NCBI GenBank assembly: GCA_035485275.1
Contig: DATHOE010000011.1
Location: 82,802 to 146,801 of the forward strand
Length of the DNA: 64,000 nucleotides
Direction: 5' to 3'
Origin: DAIDJD01 sp035485275
Lineage (GTDB): Bacteria > Oederibacteriota > JAJYGY01 > DAIDJD01
Notes under the pieces: model-generated
The model's input: the letters and a program-made list of their open reading frames with translations, nothing else
The model's database searches: none
Told to the model about the DNA's origin: nothing
Program-made: the position numbers and the translations under genes
Shown here: positions 34,373-42,215 of the stretch, in pieces
How positions within the stretch are numbered: position 1 is the stretch's first letter
Layout of the letters: the number at the start of each line of letters is the position of its first letter

Positions 34373-35792
34373 TGCACGACGCTATATCATCGTGGCCTTA
34401 GCCATGTTTATGGGATTGTCCGCCGGGCTCATAGCGGGTTCATCCACACGGGTGATGGGTATTTCGGCCACCAGTAGTAAGGATCCTAACTTGGATCTCA
34501 CTGGATTACTGACCGGAGGTGGGAAAGCGTGGCAGCCTGGTTTAAAGGGCTACGGAGCCGAGGAAGGGGTAACGGTTCTTTTTGAGGACACCGTTTCCGT
34601 GGACCAGATTCAACTTCAAGGCGAAGGCGACTTGGAGGTTGCGGCCAATGGCGGAGCCTTGGACAAACACGGCATGGTTTTTTCCACGCCAAGCGGTGCT
34701 TTTGATTTGCGTTCGCTTTTTGTCCACGTATCTTCGCGGCCCCACGGACCGGTTAAGCTGTCGCGCATTCTTCTGTTTTTGAAGGGCGATCCGGTGGAGA
34801 TCCAGACGCCGACCCTGCTCTCGGCCACAGTTGAGGCTGACGGCGTATTAAGCCCTGCCATCGCCTATGGGCCTTTCCATTTATTCGACTCTAAGCCGGA
34901 TTTTGGGCTGGCATTGGATGGCAAGCGCATCGATCCGTCTAAACCGGTTCGCTTGTTTGATCTGACCCTCGCCCGGGCTATCCCGCTCAAGGGATTTTTC
35001 ATTTGGAACGGATACCAAAGATCTGCCGCTCATTACTATGCCAACGCTCGCCCAAAGAAGCTGCGCATAAGCAGCGGCGATAGGGAAGTCGACTTTTCTC
35101 TGAAAGATACCTTGGGACCGCAATGGTTGGCTTTGCCGGGGGACTGGGGTCCAATTACGCATCTCACCTTTGTAACGACCCAAATAACGCCTGGAGATTC
35201 GTACCAAGACCTGGTTGTTTCCGAAGTGAAGCTTGTAGATGGGGACAATCGTATCGTACAGCTTCAAGTGCCTGGACCGATTGTCACCAATGCGGGTGAT
35301 CTTGCTCCTTACATAGACCGGGCTCTGGTGAGCCGTTTTGATGTCCATGGTTCCGAGTTTGGCGTACTTAAGTTCCGGAGTGATGGCACATTTTCGGCAT
35401 TTAAAGAGGGACTTGCTAATGGTCAGGGTGAGAGCCAGGACGTCCCGGTCCGGAAGATTTGGGAAGGAAATTGGCAACCGGCTGGGCCAGGGAAGATTAA
35501 AATTTTTGGCCGCGCTTACGATAGTTTTGTGGATTTCAATCAAGGGCCATATGGAAGCGGGAGCGAATCCGAAGACATGTCAATCTTCCGGGCCACGCTT
35601 TCTATTCGAGCGCTAAAAGATCTGGATTCCGCCGCGAAGGAACGCCTTTTTGCATTCGCTCAGGTGGCCTATCCGCGTTTGACGGAGGACGAAGGAGCAT
35701 TTTGGAAAGCTGCTAAATCTATTCCAGGAGCATGCTTTGTGGAATCCAGCGTGTTTTCCGATTTCGTCGTACCGGAACGTGGCCAAGAATAA
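34365..35792 (+). CDS. Secreted/anchored protein with NADase-type glycan-binding (discoidin-like) domain
   Basis: A 475-aa protein. It begins with an anchor or signal segment (RRYIIVALAMFMGLSAGLIAG). The middle (about residues 210-300) carries FFIWNGYQRSAAHYYANARPKKLRI, then ITHLTFVTTQITPGDSYQDLVVSEVKL, the pattern of the discoidin-like domain attached to many bacterial NADase-type secreted proteins and thought to bind glycans. No NADase or toxin domain is visible. The ATG at 34365 gives a normal signal sequence and overlaps the VanW-like gene. A role at the cell wall is inferred from context. Confidence 0.65.
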   Translation: MIDARRYIIVALAMFMGLSAGLIAGSSTRVMGISATSSKDPNLDLTGLLTGGGKAWQPGLKGYGAEEGVTVLFEDTVSVDQIQLQGEGDLEVAANGGALDKHGMVFSTPSGAFDLRSLFVHVSSRPHGPVKLSRILLFLKGDPVEIQTPTLLSATVEADGVLSPAIAYGPFHLFDSKPDFGLALDGKRIDPSKPVRLFDLTLARAIPLKGFFIWNGYQRSAAHYYANARPKKLRISSGDREVDFSLKDTLGPQWLALPGDWGPITHLTFVTTQITPGDSYQDLVVSEVKLVDGDNRIVQLQVPGPIVTNAGDLAPYIDRALVSRFDVHGSEFGVLKFRSDGTFSAFKEGLANGQGESQDVPVRKIWEGNWQPAGPGKIKIFGRAYDSFVDFNQGPYGSGSESEDMSIFRATLSIRALKDLDSAAKERLFAFAQVAYPRLTEDEGAFWKAAKSIPGACFVESSVFSDFVVPERGQE

Positions 35793-37035
35793 CACTTGGT
35801 ACCTGATCCCCGCGTTCGTCCTGCTCGGTATGTTCGCGTGGTGGGTATTCAGTCAGTCCCATCTGCCTGGATCGGACGGATATTATCTAGTTGAACAGGC
35901 CAACTCGGTCGTTTCGACGGGGGGGCTTAAGATACATAACAGCGATCCGACACCTTATCTCGTCGCTGGATTGATACGGATTGGCCTTGAACCGGTGAAC
36001 GCGGTTCGGGTCATCCTTATAGCCGCTGCCGCAGCCTGGTTTTGGCTTGGTCTGGAGACATATGCCTGGATGACTCTCGGCCTCGCGCCATTGTTTTTTT
36101 ATCATCTTGTCCAATTCCCTAAACTTAGCCTTTCATTGCTCTTGGCCGCATCGGTACTTAACGGGGGGAAAGCCCAGGTAAAGGCTGTCAAGGCGGCTCT
36201 GGCGGCCTGCTTTCATCCTCTGGGCGCCTTGTGCCTAGTTCCCGCCTTGGGAGGCCGTTGGAAATTTTGGTTTGGTTGCATAGGCGCCGTGATTCTTTTT
36301 AGTGGGCTGCTTTTGGTGGGTGCTCTTCAGCGAAATACGACTTTTAGCTTGCAGCCCTTGGCGTATAAATTGCTGACGGATAGCCAATGGCCGGATGTAG
36401 CCCGGATCTGTTTGGGCGCGGTTCTATTGGCGGTGGTATTTGGCGGCATTCATGGGCCGTTTTGGTTGCTCCTGATTTCGATGATGCCGTCAACTCAAGG
36501 TGATCTGTTTGGACCCACCGAACGGGGGTTTCTTGCCTGTGTCCTGCTAACGCCTTTTTTGCTGTCCTTTCGGGATTGGAAAATTTCATGGGGAATAATG
36601 GGCGCGGTCCTGATGTTATTCCTGATTCGACAGATGCCAGTTCACAATTATGGCCCGGTGGAACGTGCGGCTGTGACGCTCAAGAGCAAAGATTTCGATC
36701 TTTTAGTTGTGTCTCAGACTGATAAATTCTACTTCACCGCAATGACTGGAAAGGATGCCTATTATTTCGAGCCGGAAGCAACCTGGAATAAGGCCAGGAT
36801 TTGGCGTCTGGTTCAGGAGATTTCGGTCAGTGAGCTGTTGCCATATATGAAAACAAAGGATCTCATACAATGTACTACTTTGGATTCTGAAGATTTTCTA
36901 ATTCGAGAAGACAGTTGGGATTCTATTAGGTCCCAGGTCAAAGAAGAGGAAAATGAGAGCCTGTACCATCGGGTGTGGTCTCAGTATTTAAATCCATGCA
37001 TGAAAAGGCCGCGGTTTCTTAGCTTGCGAACTTAG
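35779..37035 (+). CDS. Polytopic membrane protein of unknown function
   Basis: About 418 aa with roughly nine hydrophobic helices up to residue 300 and a soluble tail of about 110 residues. The pattern SHLPGSDGYYLVEQANSVVSTGGLKIHNSDPTPYL after the first helix resembles the first periplasmic loop of GT-C-type membrane glycosyltransferases, but no signature is firm. The start is uncertain: GTG at 35779 overlaps the previous gene by 14 bp, and a TTG at 35737 is possible. It is the last gene of the VanX/VanW operon. Confidence 0.6.
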   Translation: MAKNNTWYLIPAFVLLGMFAWWVFSQSHLPGSDGYYLVEQANSVVSTGGLKIHNSDPTPYLVAGLIRIGLEPVNAVRVILIAAAAAWFWLGLETYAWMTLGLAPLFFYHLVQFPKLSLSLLLAASVLNGGKAQVKAVKAALAACFHPLGALCLVPALGGRWKFWFGCIGAVILFSGLLLVGALQRNTTFSLQPLAYKLLTDSQWPDVARICLGAVLLAVVFGGIHGPFWLLLISMMPSTQGDLFGPTERGFLACVLLTPFLLSFRDWKISWGIMGAVLMLFLIRQMPVHNYGPVERAAVTLKSKDFDLLVVSQTDKFYFTAMTGKDAYYFEPEATWNKARIWRLVQEISVSELLPYMKTKDLIQCTTLDSEDFLIREDSWDSIRSQVKEEENESLYHRVWSQYLNPCMKRPRFLSLRT

Positions 37036-37051
37036 TAAAATGGGAGGGGTG

Positions 37052-38029
37052 ATGAAAACCTTAGTAATGGCTCTGGGTATGTTCCTAGTTTTTACTACGC
37101 CGTCCTGCCTATGGGCGGATGGACCGTCGAATCATGGCTTTTTGGTGAAAGCTGTCCTCACTGATGGGAGGGTGATGCAAGGCTACCTTGTCTGGGACTT
37201 TTGCGGTTGGGGCGCCGATGACCACATTGATTTTGGTGACTGTAGATATGGATCCAACGGAAATCAGCCTCGACCAGGCCTGCCTGAGTATGCAAAGGAT
37301 TTCTGCCGATCAACGACCGTCTTAAATTGTCAGGAAGACGACGACGACGCCGGATACAAAAAGGCTTTCAAAATTTGGACAGATTACTTCAATCTGCGTG
37401 CGGAGCATCAATTCGAAGGGCTGACAAGGGAAGCGAACGATAAGCTACCTTTTGTGGACCTGACGTTTCTGGGAAGTCCCATCAACTCTAGGGTTGTCTC
37501 CTCGGACCCGTCCAAAACAGTTCTGGCCGGAGCAGTGAAGCACATTGAAGTTGATCCAAGCGGTGATTTCGTGGACCTTTGCGCTTTGCCGGAGATGGAC
37601 CTGGGCTCGGCCGATCGACTGGCTGATCGCCTGAAAAAGGAGAAACCAACCCATCTTTTGGAAGTAGGCGGCAACTCAACCACGGTCTCCTATGCACCGT
37701 TAGATCAATTTAGAAAACTCGTCGAATATGAGGTAATGAGAGGCGGTCTGACCGGCGATGATCTTGGTTGTAGTTCACTGGAGATCGACGTGGATGGACA
37801 CAAAATCAAAGGAACGGTTGGCGGAAAAATGGATCCAGAGATCGGGGTAGGGATACCAATGTCGCCCGATTGGAATCTATGGCTTCAGGATCTGGCAGAT
37901 CGTTACAATAAAGCGAGCAAAACGGATCGATGGAAACGTTCGAAAATCCTAGAAACGCAACTGGGGCCGGCAGATTCATACTGGCAGCACGGCTTTTTTT
38001 CGTTCGATGAGGGCGGTTGTTGCGACTGA
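37052..38029 (+). CDS. Secreted hypothetical protein
   Basis: A 325-aa protein with a signal peptide (MKTLVMALGMFLVFTTPSCLWA) and otherwise soluble. It is rich in Asp and contains several Cys (WDFCGWG, FGDCRYG, DFCRSTTVLNCQED, DEGGCCD), suggesting disulfides or metal binding outside the cytoplasm. No family is recognized. GGAGGGG lies just before the ATG. It follows the membrane protein gene by 16 bp and may belong to the same transcript. Confidence 0.65.
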   Translation: MKTLVMALGMFLVFTTPSCLWADGPSNHGFLVKAVLTDGRVMQGYLVWDFCGWGADDHIDFGDCRYGSNGNQPRPGLPEYAKDFCRSTTVLNCQEDDDDAGYKKAFKIWTDYFNLRAEHQFEGLTREANDKLPFVDLTFLGSPINSRVVSSDPSKTVLAGAVKHIEVDPSGDFVDLCALPEMDLGSADRLADRLKKEKPTHLLEVGGNSTTVSYAPLDQFRKLVEYEVMRGGLTGDDLGCSSLEIDVDGHKIKGTVGGKMDPEIGVGIPMSPDWNLWLQDLADRYNKASKTDRWKRSKILETQLGPADSYWQHGFFSFDEGGCCD

Positions 38030-38064
38030 ATGCGTGAAGTGGGCGTATTTTCTGGGGGAGTACG

Positions 38065-38604
38065 ATGAGCTTTTCTAAATCCGGGGATTTTATTTGGCGT
38101 CCCTTCGAAATCAAAAGTGATAAGTCGTCTAAGCAATTCGAAAGCGATTTATCGAATCGCATTCTAAAAGGGACCACCTCAGCTTTTGTCCCGTATTGGA
38201 CCTCGGCCCATTACGATAAGCCATATGGAACAGTTTCCGACGGAGAATTTAAAATTCGCTTTGTGCCACGTTCGGCCGTATTTTCTCGCGGAGCTGGCAG
38301 TTTTACGCTAAATGGTCGAATCGAGGTCGATGGATCTGGGTGTAAAATCGTTGGACATCTCCCAGGTCCGGCTTTTGCTATTTGGGTGCTTGCGATCCTA
38401 TCTCTTGGTTCCTATGGAATGATTTTGATTAAATTTTTTACGGTGTTGTTCGACCCAAACCATGGCTTGGATGTTTTGCAACCCATCGGTTTGTTATCCG
38501 CGGTGTTTACGGCTTTTACCGTCGGCTTGTTCGTGGTTGATCGCACTACAAATAGGACTGGAGAAGAGCAGATTATCGGAATGCTGAATGACTTGGCAAA
38601 ATAA
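38065..38604 (+). CDS. Membrane protein, hypothetical
   Basis: A 179-aa protein: a soluble N-terminal half of about 110 residues with beta-strand character (EFKIRFVPRS, GSFTLNGRIEVDGSGCKIVG), two transmembrane helices (FAIWVLAILSLGSYGMILIKFFTVLF and LLSAVFTAFTVGLFVV) and a short polar tail. The 'GRIEVDGSGCKIVG' strand pair before two helices resembles small accessory membrane proteins, but no family can be named. GGGGGAG is 7 bp before the ATG. Confidence 0.65.
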   Translation: MSFSKSGDFIWRPFEIKSDKSSKQFESDLSNRILKGTTSAFVPYWTSAHYDKPYGTVSDGEFKIRFVPRSAVFSRGAGSFTLNGRIEVDGSGCKIVGHLPGPAFAIWVLAILSLGSYGMILIKFFTVLFDPNHGLDVLQPIGLLSAVFTAFTVGLFVVDRTTNRTGEEQIIGMLNDLAK

Positions 38605-38644
38605 TCAATCGACATGAATTTGTCCTTGCGATAAAAGGTGATCA

Positions 38645-39214
38645 ATGGCGCTTTTAGCGGAGCAGCTTGTCGAAGAATGGCTGAATCGAAACGGCTATTT
38701 TACGATCCGTGGCATGAAACTTGGTGTCCACGAAATTGATCTATTAGCCATTCGGCCTGGAAAAAATGGGATCGAAGCACGGCACGTTGAAGTTCAAATA
38801 AGCTTTAGGCCGATCTCGTACATCGGGAAACTGACCAAAGAGGACCAACGTCGACTGGGCTTTAAATCAGCTAATAGCGCGGGGCATAGGCCAGATAAGG
38901 TTGTCAGGGAGGGTATCGAAGCGTGGGTGGATAAAAAATTCAAATCACCCAAGAAACAGCGCATGAGGAACTTGGTTCTCAAGGATGCGAAATGGTCCTT
39001 TTCGTTGGTGCACGCGAAAGTCAAGTTTCCGGATGAGCTGAATTACATTGAAAAAAAGGGAGTTGAACTCATCCCGTTTGAAACTGTCGTCGACGAACTT
39101 TGCGCAGCCAAACATGAATTTTCAATGGGGTCGGGTACGGATCTGGCGGAGATTGTGCGATATCACCCTCGGTTCACGGTGACGAAGAGATTGAAAAGCG
39201 GGAGGCTTGATTAG
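38645..39214 (+). CDS. PD-(D/E)XK nuclease-like protein
   Basis: A 189-aa protein. EQLVEEWLNRNGYFTIRG is an opening helix carrying the conserved Glu; HEIDLLAIRP and RHVEVQIS correspond to the D and E-x-K strands of the restriction-endonuclease fold. The usual Lys is Gln (E-V-Q), which is seen in some active branches of this superfamily. Its small size suggests a stand-alone nuclease or a component of a larger system. The downstream gene follows by 30 bp, so the two may work together. No methyltransferase lies nearby. Confidence 0.65.
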   Translation: MALLAEQLVEEWLNRNGYFTIRGMKLGVHEIDLLAIRPGKNGIEARHVEVQISFRPISYIGKLTKEDQRRLGFKSANSAGHRPDKVVREGIEAWVDKKFKSPKKQRMRNLVLKDAKWSFSLVHAKVKFPDELNYIEKKGVELIPFETVVDELCAAKHEFSMGSGTDLAEIVRYHPRFTVTKRLKSGRLD

Positions 39215-39244
39215 AGAGGTATGACGCCAGGCGGAGGATTGGCA

Positions 39245-39862
39245 ATGGATACGGATGAGTTCTACCTGCAAGGGCCAAACCTTAAATGGCTGCAAAATGC
39301 GCCATTGGGACGCGGGCGATTCATAAAGTTTGTCGCCATGACCGAGACAGGCGTTTCGGCGTGTTTCACGTTCAGTTGCAACCCTGTCGTTCACGGATCA
39401 GGCAACGTCAAGCCCGGCCTATTGGATGAGAACTATCCCCAAAGCGAAATTTATACGCGTATTCGCCAGATCATTATCGATCCCAGGTTATGCGTTGGTT
39501 CACTGATCTTTATCGGAGTCAGAATGGAGCTGGGGGCTCAGACTTTGACCGCGTGGGAGGTCTACGACGCCGCGGAATTTTCGTCGCGCACGTTGTTGCA
39601 GGAAATGGCCGGGCCTTCGGTGTACGGATTTGAATACGTGGCCACGATCGGCAAGTGGTGGGGTAGGCCCGGAAATGAGAACTTAGCGCTCACGAATCTT
39701 GAGTATCCCCTGCATTTCAAAGAGGACGTGGCGCTCTTTCTTTCCAACGCCAAGGGTTCGACTATTCGAAGCCAGGGATTTGATCTTGAAGAGCTGGCTA
39801 AAAAAGTCATTCTTGATATGGGTGAGGAATTCCTGGAGGGATTAGTTGGCGCGGTAAGGTGA
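39245..39862 (+). CDS. Hypothetical protein, possible partner of the nuclease-like protein
   Basis: A 205-aa soluble protein with no domain I recognize. It starts at the ATG at 39245 with GGAGG 10 bp in front (an ATG at 39221 lacks this). Notable segments are FIKFVAMTETGVSACFTFSC, SLIFIGVRMELGAQTLTAWEVYDAAEF and a helical end EELAKKVILDMGEEFLEGLVG. It lies 30 bp after the PD-(D/E)XK-like gene on the same strand. Confidence 0.6.
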   Translation: MDTDEFYLQGPNLKWLQNAPLGRGRFIKFVAMTETGVSACFTFSCNPVVHGSGNVKPGLLDENYPQSEIYTRIRQIIIDPRLCVGSLIFIGVRMELGAQTLTAWEVYDAAEFSSRTLLQEMAGPSVYGFEYVATIGKWWGRPGNENLALTNLEYPLHFKEDVALFLSNAKGSTIRSQGFDLEELAKKVILDMGEEFLEGLVGAVR

Positions 39863-40175
39863 ATGTGGGAGTTCGGGGCTTATGAGGGGGAAGTGTCCCC
39901 CTGCGGTCGAGCCGCAACCGGCTTCTCCGACGCAAGCCCGTGGACCTGCGGTCCCCGTGCTTCCGCCGGAGCCTGGCACGGCCCGCGTCATGGATTCAGG
40001 CCCTTCGGTCCTTCCCCCATCACGCGGAGAGCCGCCGTGCCTAAGCCGGTCCCGTCTCGCCCGACCCCCTCTGCGGGGGCCGCTTGGCCCCCGCAACTCC
40101 CCCGGTCAGGGCCGCCAGCCAAGGGAAGGGTCGGCTTTGGCCCTGACGCGCCTTCAAGAAGACGGGCATTTATTA
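39863..40175. other. GC-rich structured spacer
   Basis: No credible gene. Three hairpins are clear: AGGGGG-aagtgt-CCCCCT (39885-39902) right after the upstream stop, TGCGGGGGCC-gctt-GGCCCCCGCA (40072-40095), and GTCAGGGCC...GGCCCTGAC (40105-40147) with further internal pairing. Placed just before the retron-like operon, this could be a terminator region or part of a structured RNA. Confidence 0.5.
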
Positions 40176-40192
40176 TTTCGCTAGTAGCGAAA
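40176..40192. promoter_or_regulatory. Operator-like palindrome of the retron-like operon
   Basis: TTTCGCTA-g-TAGCGAAA is a perfect 8+8 inverted repeat directly upstream of the proposed promoter. The XRE protein of the operon is the natural candidate ligand. Confidence 0.6.
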
Positions 40193-40199
40193 ATATTTC

Positions 40200-40228
40200 T
40201 TGCCTATTTTTCCTTGAAATGGTAGAGT
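40200..40228 (+). promoter_or_regulatory. Putative promoter of structured leader and retron-like operon
   Basis: TTGCCT (40200-40205), a 17-bp spacer and TAGAGT (40223-40228), in an AT-rich segment following the operator-like palindrome. The transcript would start near 40235, giving a leader of about 450 nt before the first gene. Confidence 0.45.
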
Positions 40229-40234
40229 CATCCA

Positions 40235-40670
40235 TCGTGATTCAAAGGGGTGAACTGCCGCAGCCCGCGAGGGCAGCAGGGGTGGGAAGTTTTCCATCTG
40301 AGATTTCCAGCGCTTGGGGAAGTCACCCTAATACCGGGGCATGTCCCCGTCCTACGTCGTCCGGCACTCTGGCGTCCGGTTCCGCTGCTCCCTGGGCGGC
40401 CTCGGCGGAAGGGTGGCGCGGTGTCGTCGACTTGGTCCTCAGGCGTCCAAGGCCGCTGAACGATGGCAGCTTGGCATCCTCGGATCTTGGTCCATGGAAG
40501 CCGATGATAATCACGACGATGGACGAGGATTCTGTCTCACCGACTACGATTGAACTCGATTGTAGGCGGCTTTGTTGGAGGAACTGGCCGAAAACGGAAT
40601 GCTTCCCCCTACCTTTCTAGGCGGCACTGGGTAAATCCAGCCACATTTCGTGGCTAATCTAACCAGGGAA
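40235..40670 (+). ncRNA. Candidate retron-type structured RNA (msr-msd position)
   Basis: A leader of about 440 nt with no convincing gene, upstream of a retron-type reverse transcriptase operon. Hairpins visible: CGGGG-catgt-CCCCG (40335-40349), CTTGG/CCAAG (40431-40451), CCGaCTAC/GTAGgCGG (40540-40569) and AGCCAC-atttc-GTGGCT (40639-40655). I could not identify the outer a1/a2 repeats or the branching G, so limits are approximate. It is named by position and structure only. Confidence 0.35.
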
Positions 40671-40685
40671 AGGAGGAACCATGAG

Positions 40686-40859
40686 ATGGCAAAGCGCAAG
40701 CGCAAGGGTCCATCTGCGTCCACAATCACGAAAGCATTCCGCCGCCTTGATCAATGTTTTGCTGGAGTTTTCACTTCCTCGCTTTACGAGCATCGAAAAG
40801 AGGTCGTGGATATGATCTTGTATCTGGCAGCTAAACTCAGCAAGCATCCTCGAGACTAG
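40686..40859 (+). CDS. Small basic protein at head of retron-like operon
   Basis: A 57-aa protein with a basic N terminus (MAKRKRKGPSASTITKAFRR) and a helical remainder (SLYEHRKEVVDMILYLAAKLSKH). AGGAGG ends 9 bp before the ATG, one of the best ribosome-binding sites in the window, which favours this frame over the overlapping 48-codon frame starting at 40681. A basic tail suggests nucleic-acid binding. It is 35 bp before the XRE gene and may be part of the same system. No family is recognized. Confidence 0.55.
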   Translation: MAKRKRKGPSASTITKAFRRLDQCFAGVFTSSLYEHRKEVVDMILYLAAKLSKHPRD

Positions 40860-40894
40860 GCCTTTTCTACCAATCTAACTGTTTGAGGATTTTG

Positions 40895-41191
40895 ATGATT
40901 GGCGAAGCTGTTCGTTTGATAAGGGTTCTAAATGGGAAGAAATTGACTGAGGTAGCTACCGGGCTCGGTGTGTCCGTTAGTTATCTATCGGAACTAGAGA
41001 ATAACAAGAAGAAACAACCGTCCTTTGATTTCATCAACAAGTATGCCGAATATTTTGGCATTCGGTCGTCAGCGGTGTTGTTTTTCATGGAAGAGTTGGA
41101 GAAGTCGAAGTCTCCAGCTGACAAGACAAAAGCTTATATCCGGAAAGCCATGATCCGGACAATGCAGGTAATCGAAAATGCCGCCCCTTAA
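40895..41191 (+). CDS. XRE-family HTH protein coupled to reverse transcriptase
   Basis: A 98-aa protein. The HTH (residues 5-60) reads AVRLIRVLNGKKLTEVATGLGVSVSYLSELENNKKKQPSFDFINKYAEYFGI in effect, with SVSYLSELEN as the recognition-helix region, followed by a helical tail (KTKAYIRKAMIRTMQVIE). The ATG at 40895 has TGAGG 7 bp upstream; a TTG at 40883 is less likely. Its last 14 bp overlap the reverse transcriptase gene. Small HTH partners are known in some retron types, where they act as regulators or antitoxins. Confidence 0.82.
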   Translation: MIGEAVRLIRVLNGKKLTEVATGLGVSVSYLSELENNKKKQPSFDFINKYAEYFGIRSSAVLFFMEELEKSKSPADKTKAYIRKAMIRTMQVIENAAP

Positions 41192-42185
41192 GACCTACGG
41201 CCTGACGCAAAGCCCGTTCCATAAGCTCATGGGGCTTGATGACTATTGCGCTTTGCTTGGCCTAACGCGCCAGCAGTTGAAGGCGATCCGAGATCACAAA
41301 TACAGCCTGTATAGACCGTTCCCCAAGATGATGAATGGAAAACCTAAAGAATGCCAGCCGGCCGTCGGCCAACTTAGGCGCATTCAGAGGCGTTTTCACG
41401 ACTTACTTTCAAGAATCAACACGCCGCCATATGTCACGTCATTGCGCCGCGACCTGACTTACGTCGAGAATGCGGCCCTGCACCGAGGCCGACGTTATGT
41501 CCTGAAGACGGACATAACCGGCTTCTTCGAGAACGCCCGGTCAAAGTTCATAGCCACGTTCTTTACGGGTGTCTTGCATATGAACGCCGACCTGGCCGCG
41601 ATTTCGGCGGCACTCCTGTCCTATGAAGGACATCTTCCTAGAGGTGGTACTGCGAGCCAGACCATCGCGTTTTGGGCGTTCTACCCGACTTTTGAACGGA
41701 TACACCAATACGCCCAGGAACAAGGCCTCACTTTTTCCCTTTGGGTTGACGACTTGGTGTTTTCCTCGGAGCGCCCCCTACCGGCCGGATTGCTGCCGAT
41801 GCTTCGGTACTCCTTTGGACGGTTGGAGTTGCAGCTGAAGGAAGAAAAGACAAGGAAATATCAGGCTGACGAAATCAAGCTCGTGACCGGCGTGGCTTTG
41901 TATCCAGATGGCTCAATGAAAATAGGACAAAAGACCAAGAAGAAGATTTTGGATACGCTTCGCCAGCCCGGGAAATTGGAGGTCATGGACTCCAACGCGC
42001 TAATGGCGCTGCGTAGCCGGATCGCCACGGTCAGGGTCTTGGAGGACACTGCTTTTAAGGCACTTGACGATCGTCTAATGAAGCGCCTTGAGGATGAACC
42101 GGTGCCGGATAAGGTGCCGACTAGGAAGCATTTTAGCTCCCGACCAAAGTTCAGATATGCGCCTGCGTTTCTGGCCAAGGGTTAA
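41178..42185 (+). CDS. Retron-type reverse transcriptase
   Basis: A 335-aa RNA-directed DNA polymerase. The retron X-region motif NAxxH is present as NAALH (98-102). Motif A has the catalytic Asp112 in KTDITGFF, motif B is LPRGGTASQ (153-161) in place of the common LPQGAPTSP, and motif C is WVDDLVFS with Asp191-Asp192 instead of YADD. The retron Y-region VTG is at 236-238 (KLVTGVALYPDGSMKIG), followed by the basic KTKKKI stretch. Both retron-specific motifs together make a group II intron or DGR enzyme unlikely. It overlaps the XRE gene by 14 bp and is followed after 30 bp by a SAP-domain gene. Confidence 0.88.
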   Translation: MPPLKTYGLTQSPFHKLMGLDDYCALLGLTRQQLKAIRDHKYSLYRPFPKMMNGKPKECQPAVGQLRRIQRRFHDLLSRINTPPYVTSLRRDLTYVENAALHRGRRYVLKTDITGFFENARSKFIATFFTGVLHMNADLAAISAALLSYEGHLPRGGTASQTIAFWAFYPTFERIHQYAQEQGLTFSLWVDDLVFSSERPLPAGLLPMLRYSFGRLELQLKEEKTRKYQADEIKLVTGVALYPDGSMKIGQKTKKKILDTLRQPGKLEVMDSNALMALRSRIATVRVLEDTAFKALDDRLMKRLEDEPVPDKVPTRKHFSSRPKFRYAPAFLAKG

Positions 42186-42215
42186 GTTGGATCCCGTGAA
42201 ATTCAAGAGGGAGTC

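Noticed and set aside
40219..40620. A 133-codon open frame in the retron-like leader
   Set aside because: Low-complexity product rich in Ser, Pro and Trp with no Shine-Dalgarno; the region is hairpin-rich, so I treat it as noncoding, though not with certainty.
41178..42185. Group II intron or diversity-generating retroelement RT
   Set aside because: No maturase/endonuclease domain, no template/variable repeat pair seen, and the NAxxH and VTG motifs favour a retron.
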